NCBI GenBank assembly: GCA_947495295.1
Contig: CANLYJ010000007.1
Span: forward strand, 7,501-71,500
Source: an uncultured Paracoccaceae bacterium
GTDB taxonomy: Bacteria; Pseudomonadota; Alphaproteobacteria; Rhodobacterales; Rhodobacteraceae
Length of the DNA stretch: 64,000 bases
Reading direction: 5' to 3'
Position 1 is the stretch's first letter; every line of letters begins with the position of its first letter. The notes below the pieces were generated by a model. That model made no database searches. It was not told the DNA's origin and saw nothing but the letters and a program-made list of their open reading frames with translations. Of this stretch, positions 8,079 to 16,642 are shown piece by piece. A program made the position numbers and the translations under genes.

Positions 8079-9608
8079 ATGGAATTCCTGTTCTACATGG
8101 GCGACGTCTTTACACCGGTGAATTTCGGTCTGCTTTTGCTTGGCACGATTGGTGGCTTGATCCTTGGGGCCACGCCCGGCCTGTCGCCGACGATGGCGGT
8201 GGCCTTGCTTATTCCTTTCACCTTCAAGCTGGAACCGCAGCAGGGCCTGATCCTGCTGGGGGCCGCCTATACATCGACCGTGGCAGGCGGCGCTGTCAGT
8301 GCGATTCTGCTGAAAATCCCCGGTGCGCCGGCCAATATCGCAACGACGCTGGATGGCCACACGATGGCGCAGAAGGGCGAAGGGGCGAAGGCATTGCAAT
8401 TGTCGTTCATCGCATCGGCAGTGGGCGGGGTTTTTGGCGTGCTGCTGTTGATCTTCCTGACCCCCATTCTGGCCCAATGGGCGCTGGCCTTTGGCCCGTC
8501 GCATCTGTTCTGGCTGGCCATTCTGGGTGTGACCGTCATTGGCACGCTGGATTCCAGTTCGGTGGTCAAGGGGTTGCTGTCGGGCTGCATTGGCCTGTGG
8601 CTGGCGACCATCGGTTTTGACGACATCATGGGCGCGCAGCGCTTTATCTTTCATCCATCTGTTGCGGGTGGCATCAATGTGATCCCTGCCCTGATCGGCC
8701 TGTTTGCCATTCCGCAGGTGATCACAATGTTCACCAAAGGCCGCAGTTCTGATGATGCCGAAATTATCACGGTCCAGCGCCACCCGATCCGCAAAGCCAT
8801 GGCAGAGGTATTCAGCCGCAAACGCGCGCTGAGCATTGGCACTGCTGTCGGGTCGATCATCGGGTTGATCCCCGGTGTCGGTGGCCAGATTGCCGGGCTG
8901 GTTGCCTATGACCAATCCAAGAAATTCAGTCCCGAGAAAGACAAGTTCGGCACCGGCCATAGCGAAGGTGTGATCGCTGCCGAAAGTGCCAATAACGCGA
9001 TGGTTGGCCCAAGCCTTGTGCCCCTGCTGACCCTGTCAATTCCCGGATCGCCCACCGCGGCGGTACTTCTGGGCGGCCTGCTGATCCACGGGATTTTCCC
9101 GGGGCCGGACCTGTTTATGAACTATCCGCAGGTCGCCTGGACTTTCATTGACAGCATGCTGATCGGCCAAATCCTGATGTGTGTGTTTGGCCTTTATATC
9201 GCCGGGCTGGCCGCGAATGTGGCCCGGATTCCACATGGGGTGATGGCCGCATTGGTGCTGGGGCTGGCCGTCTTTGGCAGCTATTCGGTGCAGAATTCCA
9301 TGGGCGATGTTTACGTCATGGCGACCCTTGGGCTGGCGATGTATTTTCTGGAACGGTTTGGTTTCTCGGCCGCCCCGCTGGTGCTGGGCCTGATCCTTGG
9401 CCCGATTGCAGAGGCGAATTTCATCCAAGGGTCGATGATCGCGAATGCCACGGTGGGCATGGGCAGCTATTTCTTTACCGGATGGCTGAACTGGCTGCTG
9501 ATTGTCATCGTTATCGCCTCTGTCAGCTATTCGGTCTGGATGGAAATCGCCCAGCGCCGTTACACCACCAAGGATGATGTGGTGGCAAAAGAGGAGGCGT
9601 TGTCATGA
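8079..9608 (+). CDS. tctA: TctA-family large permease subunit of a tripartite tricarboxylate-type transporter
   Basis: Large membrane subunit (509 residues) of the TTT family, a secondary transporter that uses a periplasmic binding protein. Family signatures are clear: GATPGLSPTMAVALLIPFTF near the N-terminus, then LKIPGAPANIATTLDG, and GLIPGVGGQIAGLVAYDQSKKFS in the second repeat. Roughly twelve hydrophobic segments are visible. The chosen ATG follows GGAGGAG by about eleven bases; an upstream in-frame ATG exists but falls inside the operator region. tctB overlaps its stop by four bases. Operon order is tctA-tctB-tctC-sauS-sauT, so the imported solute is probably the substrate of SauT. Confidence 0.92.
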   Translation: MEFLFYMGDVFTPVNFGLLLLGTIGGLILGATPGLSPTMAVALLIPFTFKLEPQQGLILLGAAYTSTVAGGAVSAILLKIPGAPANIATTLDGHTMAQKGEGAKALQLSFIASAVGGVFGVLLLIFLTPILAQWALAFGPSHLFWLAILGVTVIGTLDSSSVVKGLLSGCIGLWLATIGFDDIMGAQRFIFHPSVAGGINVIPALIGLFAIPQVITMFTKGRSSDDAEIITVQRHPIRKAMAEVFSRKRALSIGTAVGSIIGLIPGVGGQIAGLVAYDQSKKFSPEKDKFGTGHSEGVIAAESANNAMVGPSLVPLLTLSIPGSPTAAVLLGGLLIHGIFPGPDLFMNYPQVAWTFIDSMLIGQILMCVFGLYIAGLAANVARIPHGVMAALVLGLAVFGSYSVQNSMGDVYVMATLGLAMYFLERFGFSAAPLVLGLILGPIAEANFIQGSMIANATVGMGSYFFTGWLNWLLIVIVIASVSYSVWMEIAQRRYTTKDDVVAKEEALS

Positions 9609-10069
9609 CCGATCTGCCCCGCAATCAGCATATCATCGCATCCGGCCTGATCGCCGCCGTTGGTATCACGGTCGCCTATGTCAGCTTTACACAGGAACCG
9701 GCGGATGCGTTCATTTTCCCACGTCTGATTGCCAGTGTTTTTGCGGTGCTGGCGATCTGGACTTTCGGCAAGGCTGTGCTGGGCCGTACCAAGGTGGGCA
9801 ATGGATTAAGTGCAGCAGCAATGCGCAATCTGGCCCCCGGTCTGATTGTCATGCTGATCTATGTCTATTGGGCGGCAAAGGGGCTGGGGTTTTACACGGC
9901 CACCACCATCGCATTCTTCGTGCTGTTGTCGCTTTATGACCCGGCCCCACATGCACAACTGAAAACCTGGCTGAAACGGATCGTTATCACCGCCGCGTTT
10001 ATGCTGGTGATGTACGGGCTGTTTGCCCAGTTGCTGAATGTCTTCACACCAAAAGAGATTTTATTCTGA
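9605..10069 (+). CDS. tctB: TctB-family small permease subunit
   Basis: A 154-residue protein with four hydrophobic helices, the expected size and topology of the small TTT subunit TctB. It starts with an ATG overlapping the tctA stop (ATGA), so it is translationally coupled. Segments such as ADAFIFPRLIASVFAVLAIW and the C-terminal ITAAFMLVMYGLFAQLLNV are typical. TctB proteins are poorly conserved, so position between tctA and tctC is the main support. Confidence 0.85.
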   Translation: MTDLPRNQHIIASGLIAAVGITVAYVSFTQEPADAFIFPRLIASVFAVLAIWTFGKAVLGRTKVGNGLSAAAMRNLAPGLIVMLIYVYWAAKGLGFYTATTIAFFVLLSLYDPAPHAQLKTWLKRIVITAAFMLVMYGLFAQLLNVFTPKEILF

Positions 10070-10107
10070 ACCGCGCTAGCGGCAGTCTTAACCCCAGGGA
10101 GGAAACG

Positions 10108-11076
10108 ATGAAAAAATGGATTGCAGGGGCCGCGCTGGCCTTGGCCACAATGGCAGGAACCGCCTTTGCCGATGGGCATGGCGACTACCCGGAACGGCCG
10201 ATCATGCTGATGGTCAGCTATGGTGCGGGTGGTGCCACGGATTTCCAGGCGCGCATCGTGACGATGACCGCTGGCAATGAGGATGCGCTGGGTATGCCCA
10301 TGGCCATCGTCAACAAACCCGGTGCCGGTGGCCGTGTTGGCTGGAACTGGTTTGCCACGCAAGCCGAGGCCGATGGTTACACGCTGGGCGCCTATAACAT
10401 CCCGCATTTCATCGCCCAGTCGATTGAAGGCGGCGTTGATTATTCCGCTGACAGCTTTGAACCCATCGCCAATTGGGGGGCGGACCCGGCGGTATTTGTG
10501 GTTGGTGCCGATAGCGATTTCAATTCCATGGATGACGTGGTGAATTTCGCCAAGGAAAACCCCGGCGGCCTGACCTTTTCAGGCGCTGGTTTGTTTGTGG
10601 GCCACCATATCGCAGCCTTGCAGCTGGAAAAGGCTGCCGGTGTAAAGATGGCCTATATCCCCAACAATGCTGGCGGTGCCGGTGCCATGCGCGCTGTCAT
10701 CTCGGGCGAGGTGATGGGCGGCGTCAACAACCTGTCTGATGCCTATCGCGCGCAGGCGGCGGGCAATGTCAAAATCCTTGGCGTTTTTGATCTGGAGCGT
10801 AATAGCTTCCTGCCCGATGTGCCGACACTGATGGAACAGGGTTATGACATCGACAATGCGTCGGTGAATTTCCGTGGTGTGATGGTGCCAAAGGGCACCC
10901 CGCAAGAGGTGATTGACCATCTTGCCGCCACCGTCCCTGCGATGTTCGAAAACAGCCGCGTCCAAAGCCGGATGGAGGCAGGCGGATCGCCCATGCATAT
11001 CATGACACGCGACGAAGTGTTGGCGATGTGGGCCGCCCGTCAAGAGACGCTTGAGGACCTGTTGGCCGGTCTTTGA
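10108..11076 (+). CDS. tctC: TctC/Bug-family periplasmic solute-binding protein
   Basis: A 322-residue substrate-binding protein with a signal peptide (MKKWIAGAALALATMAGTAFA). The mature part starts with YPERPIMLMVSYGAGGATD, the classical Bug/TctC opening. Other family features are IVNKPGAGGRVGWNWF and the VPTLMEQGYD motif near the C-terminus. It captures the small organic anion in the periplasm and delivers it to TctAB. A strong Shine-Dalgarno (GGAGGAAACG) precedes the ATG. An 11-bp stem-loop lies directly after its stop codon and may raise the level of this segment of the transcript over the downstream enzymes. Confidence 0.92.
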   Translation: MKKWIAGAALALATMAGTAFADGHGDYPERPIMLMVSYGAGGATDFQARIVTMTAGNEDALGMPMAIVNKPGAGGRVGWNWFATQAEADGYTLGAYNIPHFIAQSIEGGVDYSADSFEPIANWGADPAVFVVGADSDFNSMDDVVNFAKENPGGLTFSGAGLFVGHHIAALQLEKAAGVKMAYIPNNAGGAGAMRAVISGEVMGGVNNLSDAYRAQAAGNVKILGVFDLERNSFLPDVPTLMEQGYDIDNASVNFRGVMVPKGTPQEVIDHLAATVPAMFENSRVQSRMEAGGSPMHIMTRDEVLAMWAARQETLEDLLAGL

Positions 11077-11083
11077 GCAACAT

Positions 11084-11114
11084 GCGCAGCGCCCAGGGGG
11101 GCAGGGCGCTGCGC
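11084..11114 (+). other. intercistronic stem-loop between tctC and sauS
   Basis: GCGCAGCGCCC and GGGCGCTGCGC form a perfect 11-bp stem around a nine-base loop. There is no following T-run, so it resembles an mRNA-stabilising or partial-termination element rather than a full terminator. Confidence 0.65.
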
Positions 11115-11138
11115 AACCATATCCAAAGGAAGAATTCC

Positions 11139-12542
11139 ATGAATACTGTTGATCCCATTGCCGAGGTTGAAGCGATTGTGGCCCGTGCCCGCACCGCCCA
11201 GCACGCCTTTGAACAGGGCGGATCACAGCGGGCTTATGATCTGGCGGCACAGGCCGCCGCTTGGGCCATCATGGAACCCACCCGCAATCGCCATCTGGCC
11301 GAACTGGCGGTGGAAACAACCGGTCTGGGCAACGTGCCCGACAAGATTACCAAGAACCACCGCAAGACGCTGGGCCTGATGCGCGACATCAAGCAGGCCA
11401 GAACGTATGGCATCATCAGTGACGACCCCGCCACCGGCATCACCGAACTGGCCCGCCCGATTGGCGTGATCGGCGCGGTTGTCCCATCGACAAACCCCGG
11501 TGCCACGCCCGCAAACAACATCATCAACGCGCTGAAATGCGGCAATGCGATTGTCGTATCCCCATCGCCCAAAGGTGTGCCCACCTGCGAGGCGCTGCTG
11601 GGCTATATCCATGATGAATTCGACAAGCTGGGGATCAACCGTGATCTTGTCCAGATGATCCCCGGGCGTGGATCAAAGGAAAAGACCCAGCGCCTGCTGG
11701 AAATCGCTGACCTAATCGTCGTCACAGGCAGCCAGAACAATGTAAAACGCGCCTATACATCCGGCACCCCTGCCTTGGCCGTGGGGGCGGGCAATGTCGC
11801 CGTGATCGTCGATGAAACCGCCGATCTGGCGGCGGCGGCAGAGAAAATCAAAGCCTCCAAGACATTCGACAACGCCACGTCGTGTTCATCCGAAAACGCA
11901 ATTGTCGTGGTGGATGCGATTTACGATGCCTTCGCCGCCGAAATGGCCCGCACGGGCGGTGCCCTGATCACCGATGAAACCAAGGTGACCAGCAAGCTGT
12001 GGGTCAAAGGGCATTTGAACCCCGCAGCCATCGCGCAGGATGCCGACAAGATGATCGCCGCCCTTGGCCTGACCGATGAAGTCCCCGCCGACACCGCCTA
12101 TATCGCGGTGGAAACACGCGGCATCGGGCCCGATCATCCCCTGTCGGGTGAGAAGCTAAGCCGTGTTTTGACCGTCTATCGCGCCCGCGATTTTGACGAT
12201 GCCGTGGCCATCACACGGGCCGTGCAATTGCATCAGGGGGCCGGTCATTCGGTGGGGATCCACACCACAACCGCTGATCGCCCGCTGGTCCTGGCCAACG
12301 CCATTCCGACCAGCCGGATCATCGTGAACCAAGCGCATACATTTGCCACTGGCGGGTCATTCACCAACGGGATGCCGTTTTCGCTTTCCATGGGTTGCGG
12401 GTCCTGGGGTGGGAACGCCATCGATACCAATCTGCATTGGCGGCATTTCATGCAAAGCACAAAGATCGTCCGCGAAATCCCGGCCAATGAACCCCCATTG
12501 GATGAGATTTTCGGCGAATACTGGAAAGAGGCCGGGAAATGA
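11139..12542 (+). CDS. sauS: CoA-acylating aldehyde dehydrogenase, probably sulfoacetaldehyde dehydrogenase SauS
   Basis: A 467-residue member of the CoA-acylating aldehyde dehydrogenases. It has the nucleotide-binding segment around PIGVIGAVVPSTNPG, a glycine-rich VTGSQNNVKRAYTSG loop and the catalytic cysteine Cys249 in FDNATSCSSENAIV. Such enzymes interconvert an acyl-CoA and an aldehyde with NAD(P)H. Directly followed, with a four-base overlap, by an AMP-forming acyl-CoA ligase and preceded by an organic-anion importer, it matches the SauS/SauT pair of sulfoacetate degradation. There sulfoacetyl-CoA is reduced to sulfoacetaldehyde. AAGGAAG precedes the ATG. Another short carboxylate remains possible because xsc is absent from the window. 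Confidence 0.75.
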   Translation: MNTVDPIAEVEAIVARARTAQHAFEQGGSQRAYDLAAQAAAWAIMEPTRNRHLAELAVETTGLGNVPDKITKNHRKTLGLMRDIKQARTYGIISDDPATGITELARPIGVIGAVVPSTNPGATPANNIINALKCGNAIVVSPSPKGVPTCEALLGYIHDEFDKLGINRDLVQMIPGRGSKEKTQRLLEIADLIVVTGSQNNVKRAYTSGTPALAVGAGNVAVIVDETADLAAAAEKIKASKTFDNATSCSSENAIVVVDAIYDAFAAEMARTGGALITDETKVTSKLWVKGHLNPAAIAQDADKMIAALGLTDEVPADTAYIAVETRGIGPDHPLSGEKLSRVLTVYRARDFDDAVAITRAVQLHQGAGHSVGIHTTTADRPLVLANAIPTSRIIVNQAHTFATGGSFTNGMPFSLSMGCGSWGGNAIDTNLHWRHFMQSTKIVREIPANEPPLDEIFGEYWKEAGK

Positions 12543-14032
12543 TCTTTGACCCTGCCGCGCCGCCGCAAGGCACTGTGCGGGACTGGCTGGATGCGCGTGC
12601 CGAAACCGATGATATTGCGGTGGTTTTTCCTGAAACCGCTGAACAGCTAAGCTGGCGCGCGCTGCGTGATACCGCCCGTGATATGGCGCGGGGGTTGGTG
12701 CGGCTGGGCATTGCGCAGGGCGAAAGCGTGGCCATCGTGCATCCCAATGGGCGGGACGGTGTTCTGGCGCTTTATGCCACGCTTTACGGTGGGTTTCGCG
12801 CCACGATGATCAATCTGGCCGCCGGGCCGGATGCCATCGGCTATGCGCTGGACCATAGCGGCGCGCGCTTTGCCTTTGTGCATGAGGCGCAGTTGGACAC
12901 GATTGCAGCGGTCGCCCCGGATGGGTTGCAGACAATTACGGCGGATATGATCGCCACTGGCGCTGATCTGACCTTGCTTGCCCCCGACCAACATGCCTTG
13001 CTGATGTATACATCCGGCACCACAGGCCGCCCCAAGGGCGTGGTGCATACCCATGCCAGCCTGTTGGCGGGCGGGTGGACCACAGCAATTGCGCATGATC
13101 TGTCACCGGCCGATCGCGGGTTTTGCGTTTTGCCGATCTATCACATCAACGGGCTTTGCGTCACGATGATGGGCGCGCTGGTATCGGGTGGGTCGCTGGC
13201 CATGACATCGCGGTTTTCGGCCAGCAAGTTCTGGGAACAGGCCGATCAGGCGGAGGTTACATGGTTTTCGGTGGTCCCCACGATCATCAGCCATCTGCTG
13301 CATGGTGAGGCGGACCCGAGCCCGGCTTTGCGGGCGCGCCTGCGTTTTGGCCGATCAGCCTCCTCTGCCCTTGCTGTGGAAACCCAATCAGCGTTTGAAG
13401 ACCGGTTCGGTGTGCCAATCATCGAAACCATGGGCCTGACGGAAACAGCCGCACAAATCCTTTCAAACCCTTTGCCCCCCGGAACCCGCAAGATCGGATC
13501 GCCCGGGATCGGCTTTGGCAACGAGGTGCGGATTCTGACCCCGGATTTGCAGCCCGCCCCACCCATGCAGGAAGGCGAAATAGCCGTGCGCGGCCCGAAT
13601 GTGATGCTGGAATATCTGCGCAATCCGGATGCCACAGCGGCCACATTTGCCGGCGACTGGCTGCGCACCGGTGATCTAGGTCATGTGGATGAAGACGGCT
13701 ATGTCTTTGTCACCGGCCGTCTGAAGGAACTGATTATCAAGGGCGGCGAAAACATTGCCCCCCGTGAGATCGACGAGGTGCTTTATTCGCAACCCGATGT
13801 GATCGAGGCCGCCGCCTTTGCCCGGCCCTGCAAAAGCTATGGTGAAACGGTGGAGGCTGCGGTGAGCGTGAAACCCGGGTCCAATCTGTCGGCCACTGCG
13901 TTGATTGATCTGTGCAAGGAACGGCTGGGTGCCTTCAAGTCACCCGATCATGTGCATTTCCTTGATGAATTGCCCAAGGGCCCCTCGGGCAAAATCCAGC
14001 GGATGAAACTGGCGGATCTGATTGGGGATTGA
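12539..14032 (+). CDS. sauT: AMP-forming acyl-CoA ligase, probably sulfoacetate-CoA ligase SauT
   Basis: A 497-residue ANL-superfamily ligase. It has the P-loop-like LLMYTSGTTGRPKGVVHTH at about residue 158, ETMGLTETAAQIL, the adenylate-binding WLRTGDLGHVDEDGYVFVTGR and the catalytic lysine segment PKGPSGKIQRMKLADL near the end. It activates a carboxylate with ATP and CoA. The ATG overlaps the sauS stop (ATGA), indicating translational coupling, so its product should be the acyl-CoA that SauS reduces. Sulfoacetate is the most economical substrate given that gene order. Oxalate or other short acids cannot be excluded. Confidence 0.72.
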   Translation: MIFDPAAPPQGTVRDWLDARAETDDIAVVFPETAEQLSWRALRDTARDMARGLVRLGIAQGESVAIVHPNGRDGVLALYATLYGGFRATMINLAAGPDAIGYALDHSGARFAFVHEAQLDTIAAVAPDGLQTITADMIATGADLTLLAPDQHALLMYTSGTTGRPKGVVHTHASLLAGGWTTAIAHDLSPADRGFCVLPIYHINGLCVTMMGALVSGGSLAMTSRFSASKFWEQADQAEVTWFSVVPTIISHLLHGEADPSPALRARLRFGRSASSALAVETQSAFEDRFGVPIIETMGLTETAAQILSNPLPPGTRKIGSPGIGFGNEVRILTPDLQPAPPMQEGEIAVRGPNVMLEYLRNPDATAATFAGDWLRTGDLGHVDEDGYVFVTGRLKELIIKGGENIAPREIDEVLYSQPDVIEAAAFARPCKSYGETVEAAVSVKPGSNLSATALIDLCKERLGAFKSPDHVHFLDELPKGPSGKIQRMKLADLIGD

Positions 14033-14103
14033 TGGCTGGCCAATTGGTCCTGAATAGGCATAGCATGCCCGGATTGACCAAAGCCATCAAAGGACCCCCG
14101 AAA

Positions 14104-15303
14104 ATGACCGTCATATATCGCAAATCAGCCGTATTTGCCGCAGCTCTGCTTGGCCTTGCCACACCAGCGCTGGCCCAGGACGCCTTGTGCGGGGGCGCAG
14201 GTACGGGTGGCCGCTGGATCGCCGGTGATGAGGCCGCATCCGATATTGCGACCGCCCCGACCTATCAGGAACAGATGGCCGTTGTGCTGGGGGGCATTCA
14301 GTCGGTATCCCTGTTCACCCTGTCAGAAGGTGCCGAAATCCGGGTCGAGGCCGAAGGCCGCGGTGCCGGTGATCCGGTGATTGATCTGCTGAATGCCGAT
14401 GGTGGCATGATCCTGTCGGATGACGATTCCGGGGGCAATGGTGCCGCGCGTGCGGAAACATTTCTGGACCCGGGCACCTATTGCATGTCGCTGCGCAGCT
14501 ATGATGGCGGGCCGATGACCGCCTTTGTGCGGATCGGCCGGGTGGAACACGAACCGCTGACCGATGGCGTCACAACCGAACCCGAGGGCGGTGCCGCCGA
14601 TGGTGCCTGTGACACGGCTACCCCCATGGGTGGCTTGGGCAGCACGGTTTCGGCATCCGTGACCGAGACCCCATATTGGAGCTTCACCCTGGATGCCCCG
14701 ACCCCTGTCAGCATCACGGCTGAAAACGAAGCTGCCGATCCGGTTCTGACCCTTTATGATGCCGATCAGAATTATCTGGATGAAAATGATGATTATGACG
14801 GGCTGAATTCCCGTCTGGATATGTCGGACCCCTTGCAGCCCGGCACCTATTGCATCGGGCTGGATGCGCTGAGCGATGCGGATGCCCCGATCACCGTAAG
14901 CCTGACCGCATATGACCCCGAGGCCGCATTGCTGGCCCTTTATGCCCGTGGCGAAGCGGCCCCCCCGCTGGATGGAACCATCGCTGTCAATGAATTGGGT
15001 GAACTGCAATCGCGCACCCGGCAGGATGTTCAGGCCTCAACCGAGGTGACATGGTTCAGCGTCGCGATCCCTGAAACCGGCCTGATCGTGGTTGAAGCAA
15101 TCGGTGCAGCCAACAGCGACCCCTGGCTTGTCGTCTACGATGATCTGGGCCGCGAGATTGGACAGAATGACGACCATGGTGAAAATCTGGACAGTCTGGT
15201 CACAGCACGGGTTGAGCGGGGCACCTATATCATCGGCGTCAAGCAATATGAGGGCCAGGGCCTGATCCGTTTGCTGGTGGAACGCTACGTCCGGGCGCAA
15301 TAA
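14104..15303 (+). CDS. secreted protein with three pre-peptidase C-terminal-like (PPC) repeats
   Basis: A 399-residue exported protein with signal peptide MTVIYRKSAVFAAALLGLATPALAQ. Three beta-sandwich repeats follow at about residues 60-150, 175-270 and 300-398. Each has a PxI/LxxxDADG/LYDADQ/VYDDLG core, an acidic DDD-type loop and an ending LxPGTYCM/I or RGTYIIGV. This is the pattern of bacterial PPC domains, which usually flank secreted proteases or act alone as calcium-binding folds. No catalytic domain is present. An AAGGA precedes the ATG; an upstream in-frame ATG at 14029 would give a poor signal sequence. A strong terminator follows. Confidence 0.75.
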   Translation: MTVIYRKSAVFAAALLGLATPALAQDALCGGAGTGGRWIAGDEAASDIATAPTYQEQMAVVLGGIQSVSLFTLSEGAEIRVEAEGRGAGDPVIDLLNADGGMILSDDDSGGNGAARAETFLDPGTYCMSLRSYDGGPMTAFVRIGRVEHEPLTDGVTTEPEGGAADGACDTATPMGGLGSTVSASVTETPYWSFTLDAPTPVSITAENEAADPVLTLYDADQNYLDENDDYDGLNSRLDMSDPLQPGTYCIGLDALSDADAPITVSLTAYDPEAALLALYARGEAAPPLDGTIAVNELGELQSRTRQDVQASTEVTWFSVAIPETGLIVVEAIGAANSDPWLVVYDDLGREIGQNDDHGENLDSLVTARVERGTYIIGVKQYEGQGLIRLLVERYVRAQ

Positions 15304-15318
15304 ACCCTGCGATAATGG

Positions 15319-15349
15319 GACAAAGCCCCCGACCGGGCTTTGTCTGTTC
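15319..15349 (+). terminator. intrinsic terminator after the PPC-repeat gene
   Basis: GACAAAGCCC and GGGCTTTGTC form a 10-bp stem around CCGACC, followed by TGTTCC. The T-run is weak but the stem is strong. Confidence 0.7.
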
Positions 15350-15373
15350 CCGGTCTTCGTTCATGGGGTTCTG

Positions 15374-16045
15374 ATGCCAAATAGCGCCGATATCCGCGGC
15401 CAGTTTGATGAAACCGGGCGCGTCTGGATACGTCAAGCCATGCCGGACACCACGTTGGAGGCATTGCGCGAACACTGCGCGATTGGCAATAAACCTGGCG
15501 CGCGCCTGTCCGCTGATGGGGCACTCGCTGATACGATTTCCAACGCCGCGTTTACGCAGCGCATCCACGAAATCTGGCCCGATATGCGCCCTGTCCGCAT
15601 TGTTTCTTTTGACAAAAACCCGGACGCGAATTGGGGTGTTCCGTGGCATCAGGATCGGGTGATCGCGGTCAGGGAAAAAGCCGATGTAGCCGGTTTTTCG
15701 AACTGGTCACGCAAACATGGGGGCTGGCATTGCGAGCCGCCCGCAGCCCTTTTGCGGCAAATGCTTTTCGTGCGCATACATCTTGATGATAACGCCGCAG
15801 AGAATGGCGCGATGGAGATTGCATTGGGCAGCCATAACGCCGGAACGGTCCCGGCGGCGGCAGCTGAACCAGTGGCGGCGCAATATCCGTGCGAAGTGAC
15901 GACAGCGCGCGCCGGTGATGTTCTGATCATGTCGATGCTGATGCTACACCGCTCGCGACCAGCCAAAAAAGCTGTCAGCCGCCGGGTCCTGCGCGTCGAT
16001 TATGCCGGTTTCGCATTGCCGGAACCACTGGCTTGGGCGGCATAG
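15374..16045 (+). CDS. phytanoyl-CoA dioxygenase (PhyH) family protein
   Basis: A 223-residue cytoplasmic protein of the non-haem Fe(II)/2-oxoglutarate oxygenase fold. The HxD iron-binding pair is in WGVPWHQDRVIAV and the distal histidine is in LIMSMLMLHRSRP, with a following SRRVLRVDYAG that supplies the 2-oxoglutarate-binding arginine. MEIALGSHNAG is another family element. Substrate unknown; these enzymes hydroxylate diverse small molecules. It stands alone between a terminator and a hairpin-rich region. Confidence 0.85.
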   Translation: MPNSADIRGQFDETGRVWIRQAMPDTTLEALREHCAIGNKPGARLSADGALADTISNAAFTQRIHEIWPDMRPVRIVSFDKNPDANWGVPWHQDRVIAVREKADVAGFSNWSRKHGGWHCEPPAALLRQMLFVRIHLDDNAAENGAMEIALGSHNAGTVPAAAAEPVAAQYPCEVTTARAGDVLIMSMLMLHRSRPAKKAVSRRVLRVDYAGFALPEPLAWAA

Positions 16046-16071
16046 GATCAAGCCACCAAGCGCGACGAAAG

Positions 16072-16161
16072 AAAAATCTGTGACACAGATTTTTCGGGCG
16101 GCACCTTGGGTAAAAGGGCAACGCCCCTTTTGACCGCAAAAAATCTGAGCTCAGATTTTTT
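16072..16161. terminator. twin A/T-flanked palindromes forming a bidirectional terminator
   Basis: Two perfect palindromes lie 43 bases apart. The first (16072-16094) has arms AAAAATCTGTG and CACAGATTTTT around one base. The second (16138-16161) has arms AAAAAATCTGAG and CTCAGATTTTTT with no loop. Between them AAAAGGGC pairs with GCCCCTTTT. The convergent genes on both sides explain a bidirectional terminator; the second palindrome overlaps the stop codon of the acetyltransferase gene. Confidence 0.65.
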
Positions 16162-16642
16162 CGTCCCCGATGGGGGCCACACAGGCCGAGAGTGCTTTGT
16201 GCAAGACGCGCCACCGCCCTTGGTCGCCATGTACCTTGCGCAGCTCCGTCCAGCCTTGGCGCAAGAAGACCCCCCGCGCATCCGCCGTTGTTGTATAAAG
16301 CGTGGCGATCCCTGCTGCCCTTGCATGATCCGTCATGTGTCGCACCAATGCGCTGGCATGCCCTCGCCCGCGCGCATCCGGTGTCACCGCGAGGCCACCA
16401 ACCCAGACATCTTCGCCTGCGATGCTGCCAAAAGACGGGCCCGTCAGGGCCACCGTGCCGATCACCTGCCCCTGATCAAAGCCCACCAGACCAAATGGCA
16501 GGCCGCTGGCCCGCGTCCGGGCTGCTATATCGGCCTGCGCGTCGCCCGGCCCGGTGACATAATAGTCGGGCCAGACGTCACGGATCAGGTCGCGGACCTG
16601 ATCGGCCAGTTCCGGCACCGCACAAAGCGGCGTGATCTGCAT
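16151..16642 (-). CDS. GNAT-family N-acetyltransferase
   Basis: A 163-residue protein with the GNAT acetyl-CoA-binding core VWVGGLAVTPDARGRGHASALVRHM (residues about 83-107, containing the RGRGHA pyrophosphate loop). Upstream is IGTVALTGPSFGSI and downstream the strand GIATLYTTTADARGVFLRQGWTEL. It transfers an acetyl group to an unknown amine. Its ATG overlaps the stop of the upstream caspase-fold gene by one base, so the two are co-transcribed. The stop codon lies inside a palindrome that probably terminates transcription. Confidence 0.88.
   Translation of the reverse strand: MQITPLCAVPELADQVRDLIRDVWPDYYVTGPGDAQADIAARTRASGLPFGLVGFDQGQVIGTVALTGPSFGSIAGEDVWVGGLAVTPDARGRGHASALVRHMTDHARAAGIATLYTTTADARGVFLRQGWTELRKVHGDQGRWRVLHKALSACVAPIGDEKI

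Noticed and set aside
16072..16161. Phage attachment sites
   Set aside because: The palindromes have terminator-like A/T flanks between convergent genes, and no integrase or prophage lies nearby.
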